A stretch of 64,000 bases of DNA, from NCBI GenBank assembly GCA_022695795.1, contig MU404085.1:257597-321596 (forward strand), read 5' to 3'. Below are positions 1-12,106 of the stretch, piece by piece; position 1 is the first letter of the stretch, and every line of letters starts with the position of its first letter. Under the pieces are notes generated by a model, which saw only the letters and a program-made list of their open reading frames with translations, had not been told where the DNA came from and ran no database searches. Source of the DNA: Biscogniauxia marginata (lineage: Eukaryota; Ascomycota; Sordariomycetes; Xylariales; Xylariaceae). The translations under genes were made by a program, and so were the position numbers.

Positions 1-3000
1 GCGCTTCAACTACCTAGCTGGTATGAAGTTAGATCCTGTAGTCGGCATAGAGATATATGCACTAGTGTGTATAAGATACTCTATTGTCCAACTTGAAGGC
101 CATAAGCTAGAAAACGAGTCTCTATGGTCACGGGATGGAATAGATCGCATGGCTTTTAATAATAGCTTATATCGAGTGAAACTTCACAGACGCATCCGCC
201 CATTCAGTTGTGAGGGGGTGGGCTGCCATTATTCAGAGGATTCTCAAGTGCTTTGAGTTGTTGATATACTAGAATCCGTTCCAGCAAGGACATAACTGTT
301 AGAAAAGCAACCCGTGAAACTTCGTGAAGAGCCGCTAGGAGCAGCTTGAGACGAAGCCGGGGAACCTATTCTCAACTATGGATTTACCAAGATACTTCAA
401 CCGGCACTTTGATATGCTTCTAGCAAACCATCACTATATAGCATAGATATCGTACTATTACGAAGAGGGGGAGACCTGAGAACTATATGTTCTAGCGCAT
501 TAAAGTCTCAACCGCGTCTTTTCTAGCCAAGTAACCACTGTCAGGACCTGGTCACTTAACTATGCACTAGGCGCCCTTGGCCATCGGACCACTTTCTTAT
601 CTCCTTTAATATATTCTGCATTCGAACTCGAATACCAGCAAGTATAAATAACAACGGTATTAATAGAAAAGGAGACGCTCTCCAAGATACATGTTTCGGG
701 AACTCTGTCTCAAACCCGCCGGGTTGGGCTGGATTTTTGGAGAGATTATCGTGGGGTAATCGGCCGCTCAATTCATTCCAATATGTATCACCAAGACTTC
801 TTTGAGTCAAGTTATTTTTTTTCCTAGTCAGTGTTGATCCAGGGAATGCCACGTTGTTGAAGCTGAGACCTATTTTCGAAAATCCCAGATTAGAACCCTC
901 GTGCGCACGCGAGCCCTCCAAAAATTATCCCACGTGTCGACTATTTGGGAGGTTCCTCGTGTCTGCTCGGTCCGAAACCACGTGCGGCCCTAGAGAGAGA
1001 TACATGCATGCAGGTCCGGTCGACCTTTCTTTCCTCCCTTCCCGAGCTTACTAGTTTCACCCGGCGGCGAAGAAAATAAAAAATTTTAGCTAAAGACACG
1101 GACGGGTAAATACAGAGAAGAAATAGAGAGAGACAAAAAAAAGAGGCAAATGGTGTATATAATGTAGCAGCAGCAGCACCACCACCAGCAAGAGTCATCA
1201 TGCTGTGTACGCAATCTTTCTCTTAACTCAAATAACTAATCATCAAAAATCCTCTGCATTCCCCCCCCCTCCCCCAATGAAAGCGCTCAAGCGACATCTC
1301 CAAACATGAAGTTAGACAGTCTGCACAACCACACCTACATAACCATCATTTCCCCTCCTCGTCCTTCCAAAGCGACCCGGTGACCTTCACGCATCTAACG
1401 CCCACAACCCCCCCCCTTTTTCGGCCCGCCGAGAACACACGTCAAAAAGCCACAAAGCGATATAAAAAAAAAACAAAAAAACCTGGAAAACGCCTCCTTA
1501 AAATAAGTGAAGAAGTGCCACCTAACCTTTTTACCTCTCGGGTGCCTTACGTAGGTATTGCTTCAAACTTTTCAAAGTCCTTATTGCTTGAACGGACTCG
1601 GGCACCTGCGTAAGTGCGCGGGGAGATACTCTGGGTTCATGTTTTATGTATGATGATCTTAGACAATAGTAACGCTATACAAGTCAATAGGACAATAGAT
1701 CATAAACATAAAGCTTCTGCGGACGCGCAGCTCTCTTTCTTCCTCCTAACTTACTATGCGTGACGCGCCTCCTAATAGGTTTAGATCACAAAGAGGATTA
1801 CTTACTTACTACTCCGTGCATAATTCATTTAGTTATGTAAAATCCTTTATATATAGGTATACATACCTTATAGTTGACATATATTTTCTTCCCCTCAACC
1901 TTAAGCTTATGTAGTTCCCGAGACTAGGTTACCCAATTATAAAACATCTATTGAACCTACACAACTTAGACCACTACCAATATGATACGCATACATACAT
2001 ACCTATCTAACCTAGTAAGGCAATATTTATACTTTACCGTTCCGTCCGAACAAGAAAAACCGTTCAAGTTAACGAACGCCTTTCCCCCTCTTCTCCTCGC
2101 GGCTTCGAAACCTAATTCTGGGGTCGGGCCAGTGGGAGTATTAGTGGGTTTAGGTTCGATTCCTATTAGCGCTATTGGTATCCCGCTCTGCTCCTTTTCT
2201 GGACCCTCGGTGTATCACTAGGAAGTAGATTTGGCCAACCTAATAATACCCGCTGCGAGGCAGTGCGCCGTAGAACCCTCTCTCGAGCATTTATGTAAAG
2301 TGACCGTAGTAATTATGCAGGTCAGTACATGTAGCTAAGGAACGCAAAGGAGGGATGGTAGGTAGCAACGCAATAAATAATAATAACAATGTAATATACT
2401 AATCACACACATATGTATATATACCTACGTACCTAGGTATGCAACCCGTAGGCCGCGCGCGCGGCAGTCTCGCTAATCTCGCGTCTGACTATAATACCAT
2501 TAAACCCGGCCAAGCCACATAGCAACAACATATGTAACCTAGCATGTTCAACCTTGTCTGCCTGCCTACCTACCTACCTAGTAACGACGCGATATATGTA
2601 GGCAGGTAGATAGGTAAGGTATCTAAGCCGCGGAACGAAAAACGACACAAAACGCCAACCCGGAAGGTTATCTAAATAGACATCAAGCCACATGCGCGTC
2701 CCATCACCCCCCTATTGAAGCTCCCGACTTAGTTTAACCTAGGTACAGCAACAAAATCTAATAACATTCGTATCGACCGCGTACCTACCTGTAAGGAGAG
2801 CAAGAGTTCAGATCAGGTATCGAAGTGGTATAATTTCCAAGTTAATACCTCGACAGGGGGGACCTTACACAAACGTCCAGGTATCATCGATTTTTCTAGC
2901 GTATCAGAAGTTGACTTGTATAAGCGCACAATACTTCACCGTAATATTGGGAAGGAGGGTAGAATGCGACTAATAGTAAGGCTGCGCCGCGACACAACAA

Positions 3001-4042
3001 TGGGAGGAGAACATGTTTCTGCGAAGCATGTGTGTATAGTCCCTCCCTCGAGATAGAATAAAATTAAAAACAATCATCTTTTTTGTTGATATAGGAAATT
3101 TCTTTCCTTCCTACATCGTTGGCCACATTTTGCTCATAATACCGAGAAATAAAAGAGAGGAGAAGGAAAAAATCAGGCGCACGCAAGAGCCTAAAAGCTC
3201 GGATATCAAACCTCCTTCGCCCTAGCATTCGTACCCCCTTTTAGCCCATCTAATCCCTTCCGCCAAACCAAATGCCCTTGAAAAATAAAGCCCCAATTCC
3301 TCAGCAAGATGTTTAAGAAGAGGGAAGAAAAAAGGAAGATCTAGACAAGTTCGTCGCGAATGGTATCTCCTGTCGATTTTCTTCCCTTCCCCTTTCACAT
3401 GAGTGTTATCATGACTGATGTTGCTGTCATTTGCTAGCCTCGACAAATGGGATGAAAAAAAAGCAAACACATCAACTCCTCTATCCCACACCCATATATT
3501 TATTTCCCTAAACATGTCAGATTTGACATATATCAAGGCAAATCGCATTTAAATGTTGAGGTTCAAGCCAGCTCGTCGCTCTGCTTCCGCACGTAGGCAA
3601 AGACAAACGTAGGAATGCTCCTGATGATACGTGAAAACAAAACAAGCTTGTGTGAGGATGTACGGCAACAAATGCTCATGCTCCCAGATGAGGGGGTACT
3701 GTGCATCCGATAAGCCATAAAAATGTAACGTATAGGGTATGCATCATAAATTTTTTCATCCCTTCATCCTCACGCTCGCTTTTCATCCAGTGCTCTTGAA
3801 CAAGGTATGCTGTGAGTTTGTAACTTTTTTTGGGGGGGGTTTTTTTTTTTGGTTTGGTATGGTAATGGGATGATGAATGAAGCGAAAATCATGCACGGGT
3901 CATATCGTCGTGGACTAGTGAGGCGTATTTGGAAGGTCTTCGAGTGCGGCCATATAGTGGCTAGGCATGCTCGGATTCAGAGGCATTACATCAAGATGCT
4001 GTAGGGCTTGAGAATGTATTCTTGATGTATGATGAGGTCGAT
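1..4042. other. Intergenic region, no supportable gene
   Basis: Only short chance reading frames occur here, with no recognisable domain and no consistent exon chain. The DNA holds A/T- and C-homopolymer runs (for example a C-rich run near 1261-1275), many ACCT/AGGT tetramer repeats (near 2560-2620) and the palindromic TACCTAGGTA type of motif seen in other spacers of this window. It includes the downstream flank of the minus-strand Medusa-type gene, whose stop codon is at 4043-4045. No RNA gene was recognised. Confidence 0.6.
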
Positions 4043-5377
4043 TTATTCATCGTCCCGCTTCTCGCCACGACGCATACGCTCCCCCCATTTCCGCTTACCG
4101 ATACGAGTTTCGTAGTGAGGCGCGGCCGTCTTAACGTCCTGTAAGGTATTCTCAATGAGTCCACTTGTCTTATTGCGGTAGCAGTCCACTACGAAACGTT
4201 AGCATCACAAATATATACGAGAGGATGATAAGGGGCGCCGGGTTGACTGACAGGCTCGCTGTAAGAAAATGGTTCGGTCCGCGAAAACACGCCCTTGGAG
4301 CCACGCCATCCTGTAGCCTAGATCATTAAGTCGGACCTCCTTCGAGCGAGTGGCCTTTCGAGTCCTGGGGATGGCGACCTCGCCTTCGCTTCCATCGGAC
4401 ATTGGGACTTTAACCAAAACGCGGGCTCTATTGCCTCTTGAACGTCCAGTCCTACCGCCATCGACTTCGACTTCATCGTCACTTAGATCATCCTGGAAAA
4501 ACCGGCTGCCGGTTGCGCTCGGCGGCGGGCTTTGCATCTCACGCGGGAAATAGCTACGTGGAAAGACCGAAAAGCTCTTGCGGAACGAATCAGGAATCTC
4601 TTTGGTGTCGACATTCTCTAGGGTGACGCGCACACGAAGGCGACCGCCACGCTTATTATCATCCACAAGGATAAACTTGCGCTTCTTGGTGTCCGGAATA
4701 TCAGGGAAGAGGCCGTCCGGGTTTTGATCTTCATCATCTTTACTTTGACGTCGAGCCGTAATAGCTCCGTGGTGGGAACCCGCCAACCCGTCCTGCATGG
4801 ATGATCCGGAGGTGGGATGACCAGGGTACTGCTGGGGGTAGCCGGCAAAGACATGGGTTGGTCGGACGTCATCCGAATTTCCTGATCCTGGCCCACTCGG
4901 TGCTTGATGATGGGACTCATCCATGTACTCCCCGTCCCCTGTAAGAGGCAGCTGAGTTAGCATGCCGGACCTTAATTGTAATGGGAAGATTTTGTGTTGA
5001 AGTCAAGAAAAGAGCGGCAAAAACTTAAGAAAAACGCAAGGTGATATTTGCAATTTTTTTTGACAGCGGAAGGGGTCTTCGCAGTACAAGAAGGCAACGG
5101 ACATAAGGATGTGATGATATGTGCCTGATGTGTTTATGCAGCGATATGCAAAACAATGCCATGCAAAACTCTTGACAGACAGAAGACTGACCGCCCGATG
5201 AGGCAAGGCTACTAGATAATGTACAGAGTAGTGCCAGACCCCCCAAATTCCGTCCTTACACGCCTGCGGCTTTGCGCCGGTATATAAACAAAAGAACCAA
5301 TCCGAATCAGCCAAAAGGGCACGAGGTATAATGATGAAGGTATCACGTAATTGCACAACAACGATAACGACAACAGC

Positions 5378-5409
<32 letters not shown>

Positions 5410-6874
5410 CGCATCAATCACATCTGATACATACCGACTTCTTCTCCGCCCTGAGCACCCCCTTCGTGGGCGTGGTGGTGATGCATCTGTGGACCCATGT
5501 TGCTCATCCCAGGCTTCCCCATGGGCGTCCCGGCGCCAGGGCCCATAGCTCCAGGGGTGGACATCCCTGCCGGACCACTAGGACCTGACATGTGTGCGGG
5601 ATGAGGAGGCTGAACCGCCTTGCGATTGTTCATCTTCGCCATGCGGCGCACTCGTCGACTCCGCAGCCTGGGATCTTGGTTGCTGTTCCGCCAGCTGTCG
5701 ACGGCTCTCTGAATAAGCCCTCTCTTTCCGCGAAGACATGGGTTGAGCTGAGCTAGTGCCCATCCGACAGTGTTGCACTCAGTTTCATATTGTAACCGAT
5801 TGCCACGGTACTGGTCCTTGGGACAGCATGCTCTGGGATAAACGCAATTCTCCGTCTTGAAATCTCCCGTCAAGTCGTCTGTACTCACAGACTCCACATC
5901 GCAGCGGATCGTATATTCCATCTTAACCCGGTCGCGAGAATACTCGAAAGCGATCCATTGGACACCGTTATTGTCCTGTCTCACTACGAGAGGGGTGGTC
6001 GCTGGGATGGGGCCTGGGGCCGCATTGTTGTTGATACCAGGTGTCGTCGAACCCGTAGGAGTTGAGAGCTGTCCTCCATTTTGGTTGGGCTGTGGAGTGC
6101 CCAGAGGACCGGAAGCGGGACGCTGCAATTGCGGAGGCATCTGTGGTTCCATCTTCGTGTGCCGCGGACTCCCCGTCATTCCCGCTTGCGTATGCTGACT
6201 AGCATGCTGCGTCATTTGATGCTGCGGCCCCGTTTGGGACATCATCATACTCGGTTGCGATGCGATGGACTGATGCGGTTGCTGCGCGTGCTGCTGATAC
6301 GGGGAGGGCGCTTGCGGCGGCATAGAGGAATACTGCGGTTGCTGTGCGCCATAATACATCGATTGGTGCTGGAGCTGGGAAGTTGGCTGCCCATAGATAC
6401 TTCGGTGCTGGTCATGGCCTGAGGGTGATGCGACTGAAGCTGGCGAATTTGACTGAGGCGTATGATACGACATTGGCGGATATGGTCTAGGCATTTGAGC
6501 TGCGGCCATCATTTCGGAAGTGTCTAGAGAAGTTGTGAGCTGACAAGATCTCATGCGCGTTTCTACGTGCAACGCGTGGAGAACTTACCTGCGGATGTAT
6601 ATCCGCTTGTCGTGCCTGGAGTGCTGTAAGGGCTCTGATGAGTGTAGTAAGGTAGGTCTTGCGCGTGCTGAGCACTAGGAGCGTGTCCTGCTGGCTGATA
6701 GGCTGGCTGGATAGGATGAGTCGAAGAATACGCGGTTGGATGCTGCGAGGGCGGTGGCGGCGCCTGGTGATGCTGCTGATGGACTATGCTCGAGGGTCGA
6801 GGATGTTGGAGGTGTTGGGGAGGCGCCGGACCCTGCGAGTGGTGGGGATGATGCTGCATAGAGGAGACAACCAT
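4043..6874 (-). CDS. medA: Medusa-type (MedA/Acr1/Ren1) developmental transcription regulator, 4 exons, 735 aa
   Basis: Exons on the minus strand are 6874-6589, 6523-5435, 4938-4252 and 4188-4043. Every junction is phase 1, the donors are GTAAGT, GTATGT and GTCAGT, and the last intron has a GCTAAC branch point. The joined frame is open for 735 codons. The N-terminal half is Gln/Pro/His/Ser-rich. A conserved core at about residues 280-392 holds VQWIAFEYSRDR, Cys-containing segments and a basic end. A second conserved block (about 543-735) contains KKRKFILVDD, FPRSYFP, LNDLGYRMAWLQ and, after the final intron, a basic tail ending near GKRKWGER. This order matches the Medusa family (A. nidulans MedA, Magnaporthe Acr1, Fusarium Ren1), nuclear Gln-rich regulators that control conidiophore development. 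The ATG at 6874 is the first in frame; an ATG at 6859 is an alternative. The family name is recalled, not searched. Confidence 0.8.
4939..5434 (-). other. Unusually long intron 2 of the Medusa-type gene
   Basis: This 496-bp intron is much longer than the other two of the gene (65 and 63 bp). Its donor is GTATGT at 5434-5429 and its acceptor TTACAG at 4944-4939, both on the minus strand. It contains a TTG/CAA trinucleotide microsatellite near the donor. It could carry regulatory sequence or an alternative exon; nothing coding was recognised in it. Confidence 0.65.
5355..5410. repeat. CAA/TTG microsatellite
   Basis: The run begins with imperfect CAA/CGA-like units and becomes a pure CAA repeat on the plus strand for its last half. 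It lies inside intron 2 of the Medusa-type gene, about 25-80 bp from the donor on the transcribed strand. Confidence 0.9.
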
Positions 6875-9037
6875 TAGTCCTGAACTCTCGAGTGTCAAAG
6901 CCAAATAGTAGCGATAACCATGGAAAGTCAAGAAGTAGGACGCGTCGATATTTTTATTTTCTGACACTGTCAAGGTCTGGGGAACTTTAAACACCCCCTG
7001 ACGACGAGGTTTGACGGGTGAGGCTTGCTTAGGTGACTGGGGGGGGGCAAGCTGTGGGTTAAATGACCGGGGCCCAAGAATATTACCGTAAGAGATAAAG
7101 AAATGCAGTACCAGGAAATGACACCACCAGGTGCTTGCTCCTTTGGGAGAGGAGTGGATAGGAATCGGAAGCGGAACCCGAAAGCCTCAAAGTTCACCAC
7201 TAGGTTCTGCTGCAAGCTTATTCAGGACGCGCCTGGAACAATGCCTCGAGTAGGGTATACTGGGCGGAGGGCGAGATAAGTATGGAGCCGACAAGGAAAA
7301 GAAGGAAAACAGCGACAAGAGATTTGAGATCGGAGCGAGGATGCAAAATGCGACGATGAAGGAGCAGGGCCACGATATTTGAGGTATAAGGTGAGGAGAA
7401 CAAGGTATGGCGGTACTTGGCTTCGTGGTAAGGATATGCGTGTCCAGGTGCTGAAATAGTGCCTTAGGTACGGGGCTTGCTAGGCATGATATGTACGTCT
7501 CTGAAGCTACTCGTCCCGAGGTGATTAACAAGAGCGATATGACTGCTTGTTTGGTACAGCGAGGACGTGCGATGCCTGCGGCAAAGCATGAAATGCGAAA
7601 GTAGAGATCGAAGTTGGAGATTTTCTCTCGGCAGAGGGGGTGAACGGATCAAGGTGTGGAACAGCGCATGGGGGGGAAAACGTGACAAGGGGGCAGGGAT
7701 TAGCTGCACTTTAGATGAAGTAGCCAATGGGGGCACGCCTGGCAGAACCGAACAGGACTTGACTACCCAATGAGGAACCCCATGTCCGGGGCTAATATAG
7801 GGTGGACACCACCAGCAGGGGGGTGGGGAGGGCAAGCTCGTTCGCGATCCCACAGGGGGAGTAAAGCGGTGTGTCGAGCTGAAGTACCGGTACTTCGACT
7901 GTGTCTTGTTTCGACCGAATGCCAAGTGCCCACCGAAGTACCCAGGACGAAACTCCGTCCAGGCATTGAGCGGGCCCCTTGCTGGAAGACAATGCTCGGA
8001 CGCGGTACGATTATGGACGTACTGTGTGTGCTATCCTTTTTGAGACTTTTTGTTGTTGTTTCCTCTTTACCAGCTGTGTGGCCATTCGTCCACTTGAGGG
8101 TGAAACGTGCTTGCAAGGGCTGTTGGCAAAACTTTTCCCACTACTCTCTCCGCTAGAGCTGGTGTGAATCAAAAGCTGGTGTGGTGGCGGCGCCGATTCC
8201 TGAAAGCCACCCAACCCGTCATTGGAGAATTGGTGTCGGCTCCACTTGCAACCAACACCACCACCATCATTATTATCAATCATCACGCTTGTGAAGTCAA
8301 GACAAACGAGGCGGGTACCAAAATCCCATCTTATCGTTGACACTCGAATGGGTAAGAGGCGTCAACCTTACACCGGACCCATCAGCCGATTGGAGAAAAA
8401 CGGTATGCCATTGACAGAAGAGCGCCGAGAGACCTGACGGGTCTGCGGGTTGACTCGGGTGTCTCGATTTCGCCGACGTTTTCACGTCGCAGCCGTAGCT
8501 GAAGCAAAACGTCTCAAGTAGGTACCGGCGACGGCCGTCTCCATTTCCCATTCTTCCCACTTCTGTTGGCACCTCATTTCCCACCCGTCACTTGTTGTTT
8601 CGCACTTGCGCCATCAACTTGCTGGAACCACTGGGTAATTGCAACAAGACGACTTGAGTGTGGCTAGTGCAGCCGAGACGGCGTTGATCGTGAATGAAGG
8701 GTGGCACTGGTACCCGCCTCCGCCCTCCACTTGGACTTGGGGCGTCGCAGGCACGTCAGCGTTCAATAGGTAGGGGTGGCCTGGTGGGACCAAGTACTTG
8801 GGCAATGGACCGCTGCCCTTGAACATGAGGCCCATCGGGGACGCTAAAGATGAGCCCACACATGCCCTGTTCCAGAAGTACCCCCAGTCGTTTGTGAAAC
8901 AGGATGCTCCCCTGCAATGTGCCCTTCTCGACGAGTCCGGACCTGGTCAAGTTTGCGACCGCCCCGCGATCTTCTGGAAGCGAAAGGCAATCGATGCCGT
9001 GAATCTGAAAAGCCCAGTTCGCCATCATTGGGTACAC

Positions 9038-9333
9038 CTGGTGCTGTGTAGAGCAAGGATTCCTCATCGCGCACACTTGAGGCTGATGCTTGAGAAACAT
9101 ATTACTTGCAGCATCTGAAAGAGGGGGCAAAAACGTAGAGAAGAAGAAAATTATCGACGCGTCCATAGTCCTAGGTGCGACCTCCATCGAAAGTAACAGG
9201 ATTTCAACGGGCAACAAAAAACTCACCGGATCTGCAAGCTCCTCCTTTACGTACGGGCTAGGAGCCTGTCGGTGGTGTGCCATCTTCATGATCATTGCCG
9301 ATTGATAGACTTGAGGTTTCTGGTTCTCGTCGT
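9038..9333 (-). other. Possible spliced leader or uORF exons upstream of the Medusa-type gene
   Basis: On the minus strand a 107-nt segment (9333-9227) is preceded by a CATACAG acceptor and followed by a GTGAGT donor. A 112-bp putative intron ends at CTTTCAG, and a second 77-nt segment (9114-9038) ends before GTGTAC. The first segment is open and contains an ATG with a short peptide beginning MIMKMAHHRQ, but the frame does not continue neatly into the second. This pattern suits untranslated leader exons with upstream ORFs better than a protein gene. Splice-like signals can occur by chance. Confidence 0.25.
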
Positions 9334-12050
9334 CTGTATGGAATGAAACAGGTCAGCTTGAACAACGGTGATCCATGATTCATGTGGTCTCTCTCTCCCC
9401 ACGCGCCTCATCTCGGCGCAGCCGTTAGAATGCCACGCGTTGAGAATGTGTCAATGGCGGATCGGCGACAATACGCTAGAAAACTGTGTTGTCGACAAAA
9501 TTTCCCCGCGTGTCTCGAAAGCCAGGATGTCCATGGCAGAACACTGTCTTCAATGCCCATGCGCCGACATATAAGATTGGGGGAAAGAAATTAGGGTTTG
9601 CGGCCGGGTTGTCTGTACGCTAAAGCGAGCATCACTTACAAACATTAAACAATGGCCACCGGTTCGCTTGGTTGCGCGGATTGACAACTGTAGGGAATTA
9701 GAACGGACAAGATGTCGGCAGGTCGTGTGATCCTGCAGCAATGATAATGATGGCGGTAGCTTTTGTATGCATCGACAGGTTAGTTCCCACAATTGCGAGA
9801 CTGTGGGTACGACATGTCGAGGCGAAATGACAGTAAACAAAAGAGGGAGGGAAAATATCTTTAAAAATAGAAATGGATATCGATAAGTAGGTACATAACG
9901 TAGGGAAATTGATGCAGTTGGACTCATTCATGCAAGTCTTCCTCAGCTGAATGTCGCCGAAATTGAACTGGGCCTGGGACTGCTAGCACGGGGTGGGCAT
10001 TGCCGGGACATTTGCGCATTCGATATGTGACAGAAATTGTGACGCGTGTACGTACCTGGTAACCCTGCCTGTGTAGGTACCTGTTGAGAGAATCTGGTAG
10101 TGGTACTCGAGATCTAGATTTTGCATGCGGAAATGGCGAGATTGGCGAACTGCTCTGCAAATGCAGCTTCAGGCAATATCTCCAAGTAGATACTAGTACT
10201 GGTGGTTGCTCCGTGGATGTAATTTTGTCGCATGCACCGCTCTGACAACCCAAAGTGGTTTTTACCTTGATCCCACTCTTCCTCGTGGCGTGTCGTGGTC
10301 TGCAAGGTTGTACCTTTCTGCTGGTATCGAGAAGGGTGTCTCGAAAGTCGACCAAGCACGCAGATTTCTGCACGCTATCTGTCGTGGCTGATGAGCCTCG
10401 GGGTCGGATCTGTGTTGCCCTGTCAGTTCATGCAAGCCAGCCTAGTCAAGTCGATTGCTGCCAAAGATGAAAATCAACAGGTATAAAGGGATCTGTCCCA
10501 ACACGGACCGGCTTGACAGGGAACGGGTACAGGTGGAGGGGTGCAGACGTTGTTACTGGGGGTGTCTGGGGGTGGTAAGGCACGGCAGCGTTATGACGCA
10601 ATTGTGCCAATAGTCGCAGAGGTCGCTACAGCGCGGCTATAAAATGGTAGATATGGGTGAATTCAAGGAATAACTATTTCGTGCACGATACTCAAGATGT
10701 CGTCGAGTATATATATGCTCATCATCAACGCAAAAATTATAGAGCAGAAAAAGGGACGGACGAGAGGTACAAGAAAATTGCAGGGATGTTGAATTACGAA
10801 TAGAAACACATATCGACGAGATAAATTTGTAGAACGGGATGATGCAGCTTGAGAAGGGCAAGTGGCTGAGAAAAAGGGGGGGATATGTACGGTCTTAGGA
10901 TTTATAAAAAATGAAAAATTAAAAGGGGCGGCGGCTAAAGTGACAGGGGAGCCTAACAGTTGGTCCTCGAAGAAAAGAAAAACCAGCACCAAAATGGGTA
11001 GGAGGGCACCAAGGATAGAGTTGGGTACGACAACGGAAATAGCCTTACCAGATAGTTGGGTTCGGGCTTGACATGCGATGGTGGTCTTTTGATAGTAGAT
11101 GGACCGTTGACGCTAATAATAGCCTAATAGCTACGTCGTTGTCTTTCAGACTTTTCCCCGTAAGTCAGTATTTGCCGGGGTTTAGGACCAAGAATTTGAA
11201 TGTCTCTCACCTATCTGTGAGAAAGGCTTGGTCAAAGGTTAGGTGAGAAATGGAGACAGCTGACCGCCTCGTTCCTTAATCGGTGCGACAGTTGTGGTAG
11301 AAGCACTCTGACTCAGCCAACAGTCAGGCCCGGCGTAACGCACAAAACTTGACAGATCGCGGGGGATGAAGATGGCAGGCTGCAGAGGAAATAAGGTCGA
11401 CGGAAGTCGGGATAGAGTCCAGATTCGATTGGATCCGATGCGTGTTGTGTGATGCCGCTCTTCTCAGATATACAAAGTGCCTACCCGCTGTGTGGTAGTG
11501 CAATTATGACTTATACGGGCCGGTGATCCAGCGAGGCGATGGATAGGTTGAGAGGACTATCGTCGAGCGAACCGGTGAAGGACGATGGCGCTCGAGGAGA
11601 AAGACTGGTGTATGATGTAACCAACCAGAGAATTGACAACGATGGGAGAGATCTATACTCTGTGTGGCGCCACCAAGTTTGCGACGACGCCGTCGTGGGA
11701 GGTTCTTGGACCTGGGGAACCCTCAGGGGTTAGAGCTAAGATTCGCAGATTCGCGGGAGAGGTGCAGGGATAACCGCGGTCGACGGATACGTCCCGAGAA
11801 ACCTTGAATCAAAATCAACAAGAGAACATGGTGGCAGCACAAGCCTGACCAGGATGATGACAATAAGTAACGGGCCCAGAACTGCCCGACGCGATGGCCA
11901 ACGGTGCAGTCTAGCTATAAACGACGCCGTATAGAACAGGAGAATATTTGAACGACTTGCGACGCCAGAAGCCTAAGGCTCAGTGTGATACATTTCAGAA
12001 GCGTTGACGCAATAGGTATGTGTACCTGCTCGCCCAGGGAACGTGCAGAT

Positions 12051-12051
12051 G

Positions 12052-12082
<31 letters not shown>

Positions 12083-12106
12083 ACACATACACATACATAC
12101 ATACAT
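12051..12106. repeat. CA/TG microsatellite with CATA units
   Basis: A pure AC run is followed by interspersed ACAT units. It lies in the gene-poor spacer. Confidence 0.9.

Noticed and set aside
854..921. Minus-strand GGTTCTAATCT resembling a tRNA T-loop
   Set aside because: The cloverleaf could not be completed and the surrounding stems do not pair.
2140..2175. tRNA B-box-like GGTTCGATTCC
   Set aside because: No A box at the right distance and no acceptor-stem partner could be paired upstream.
8756..9295. 179-codon minus-strand frame
   Set aside because: It contains a GTGAGT donor and a pyrimidine-rich TTTCAG acceptor within the frame and no domain; only a possible leader exon was kept.
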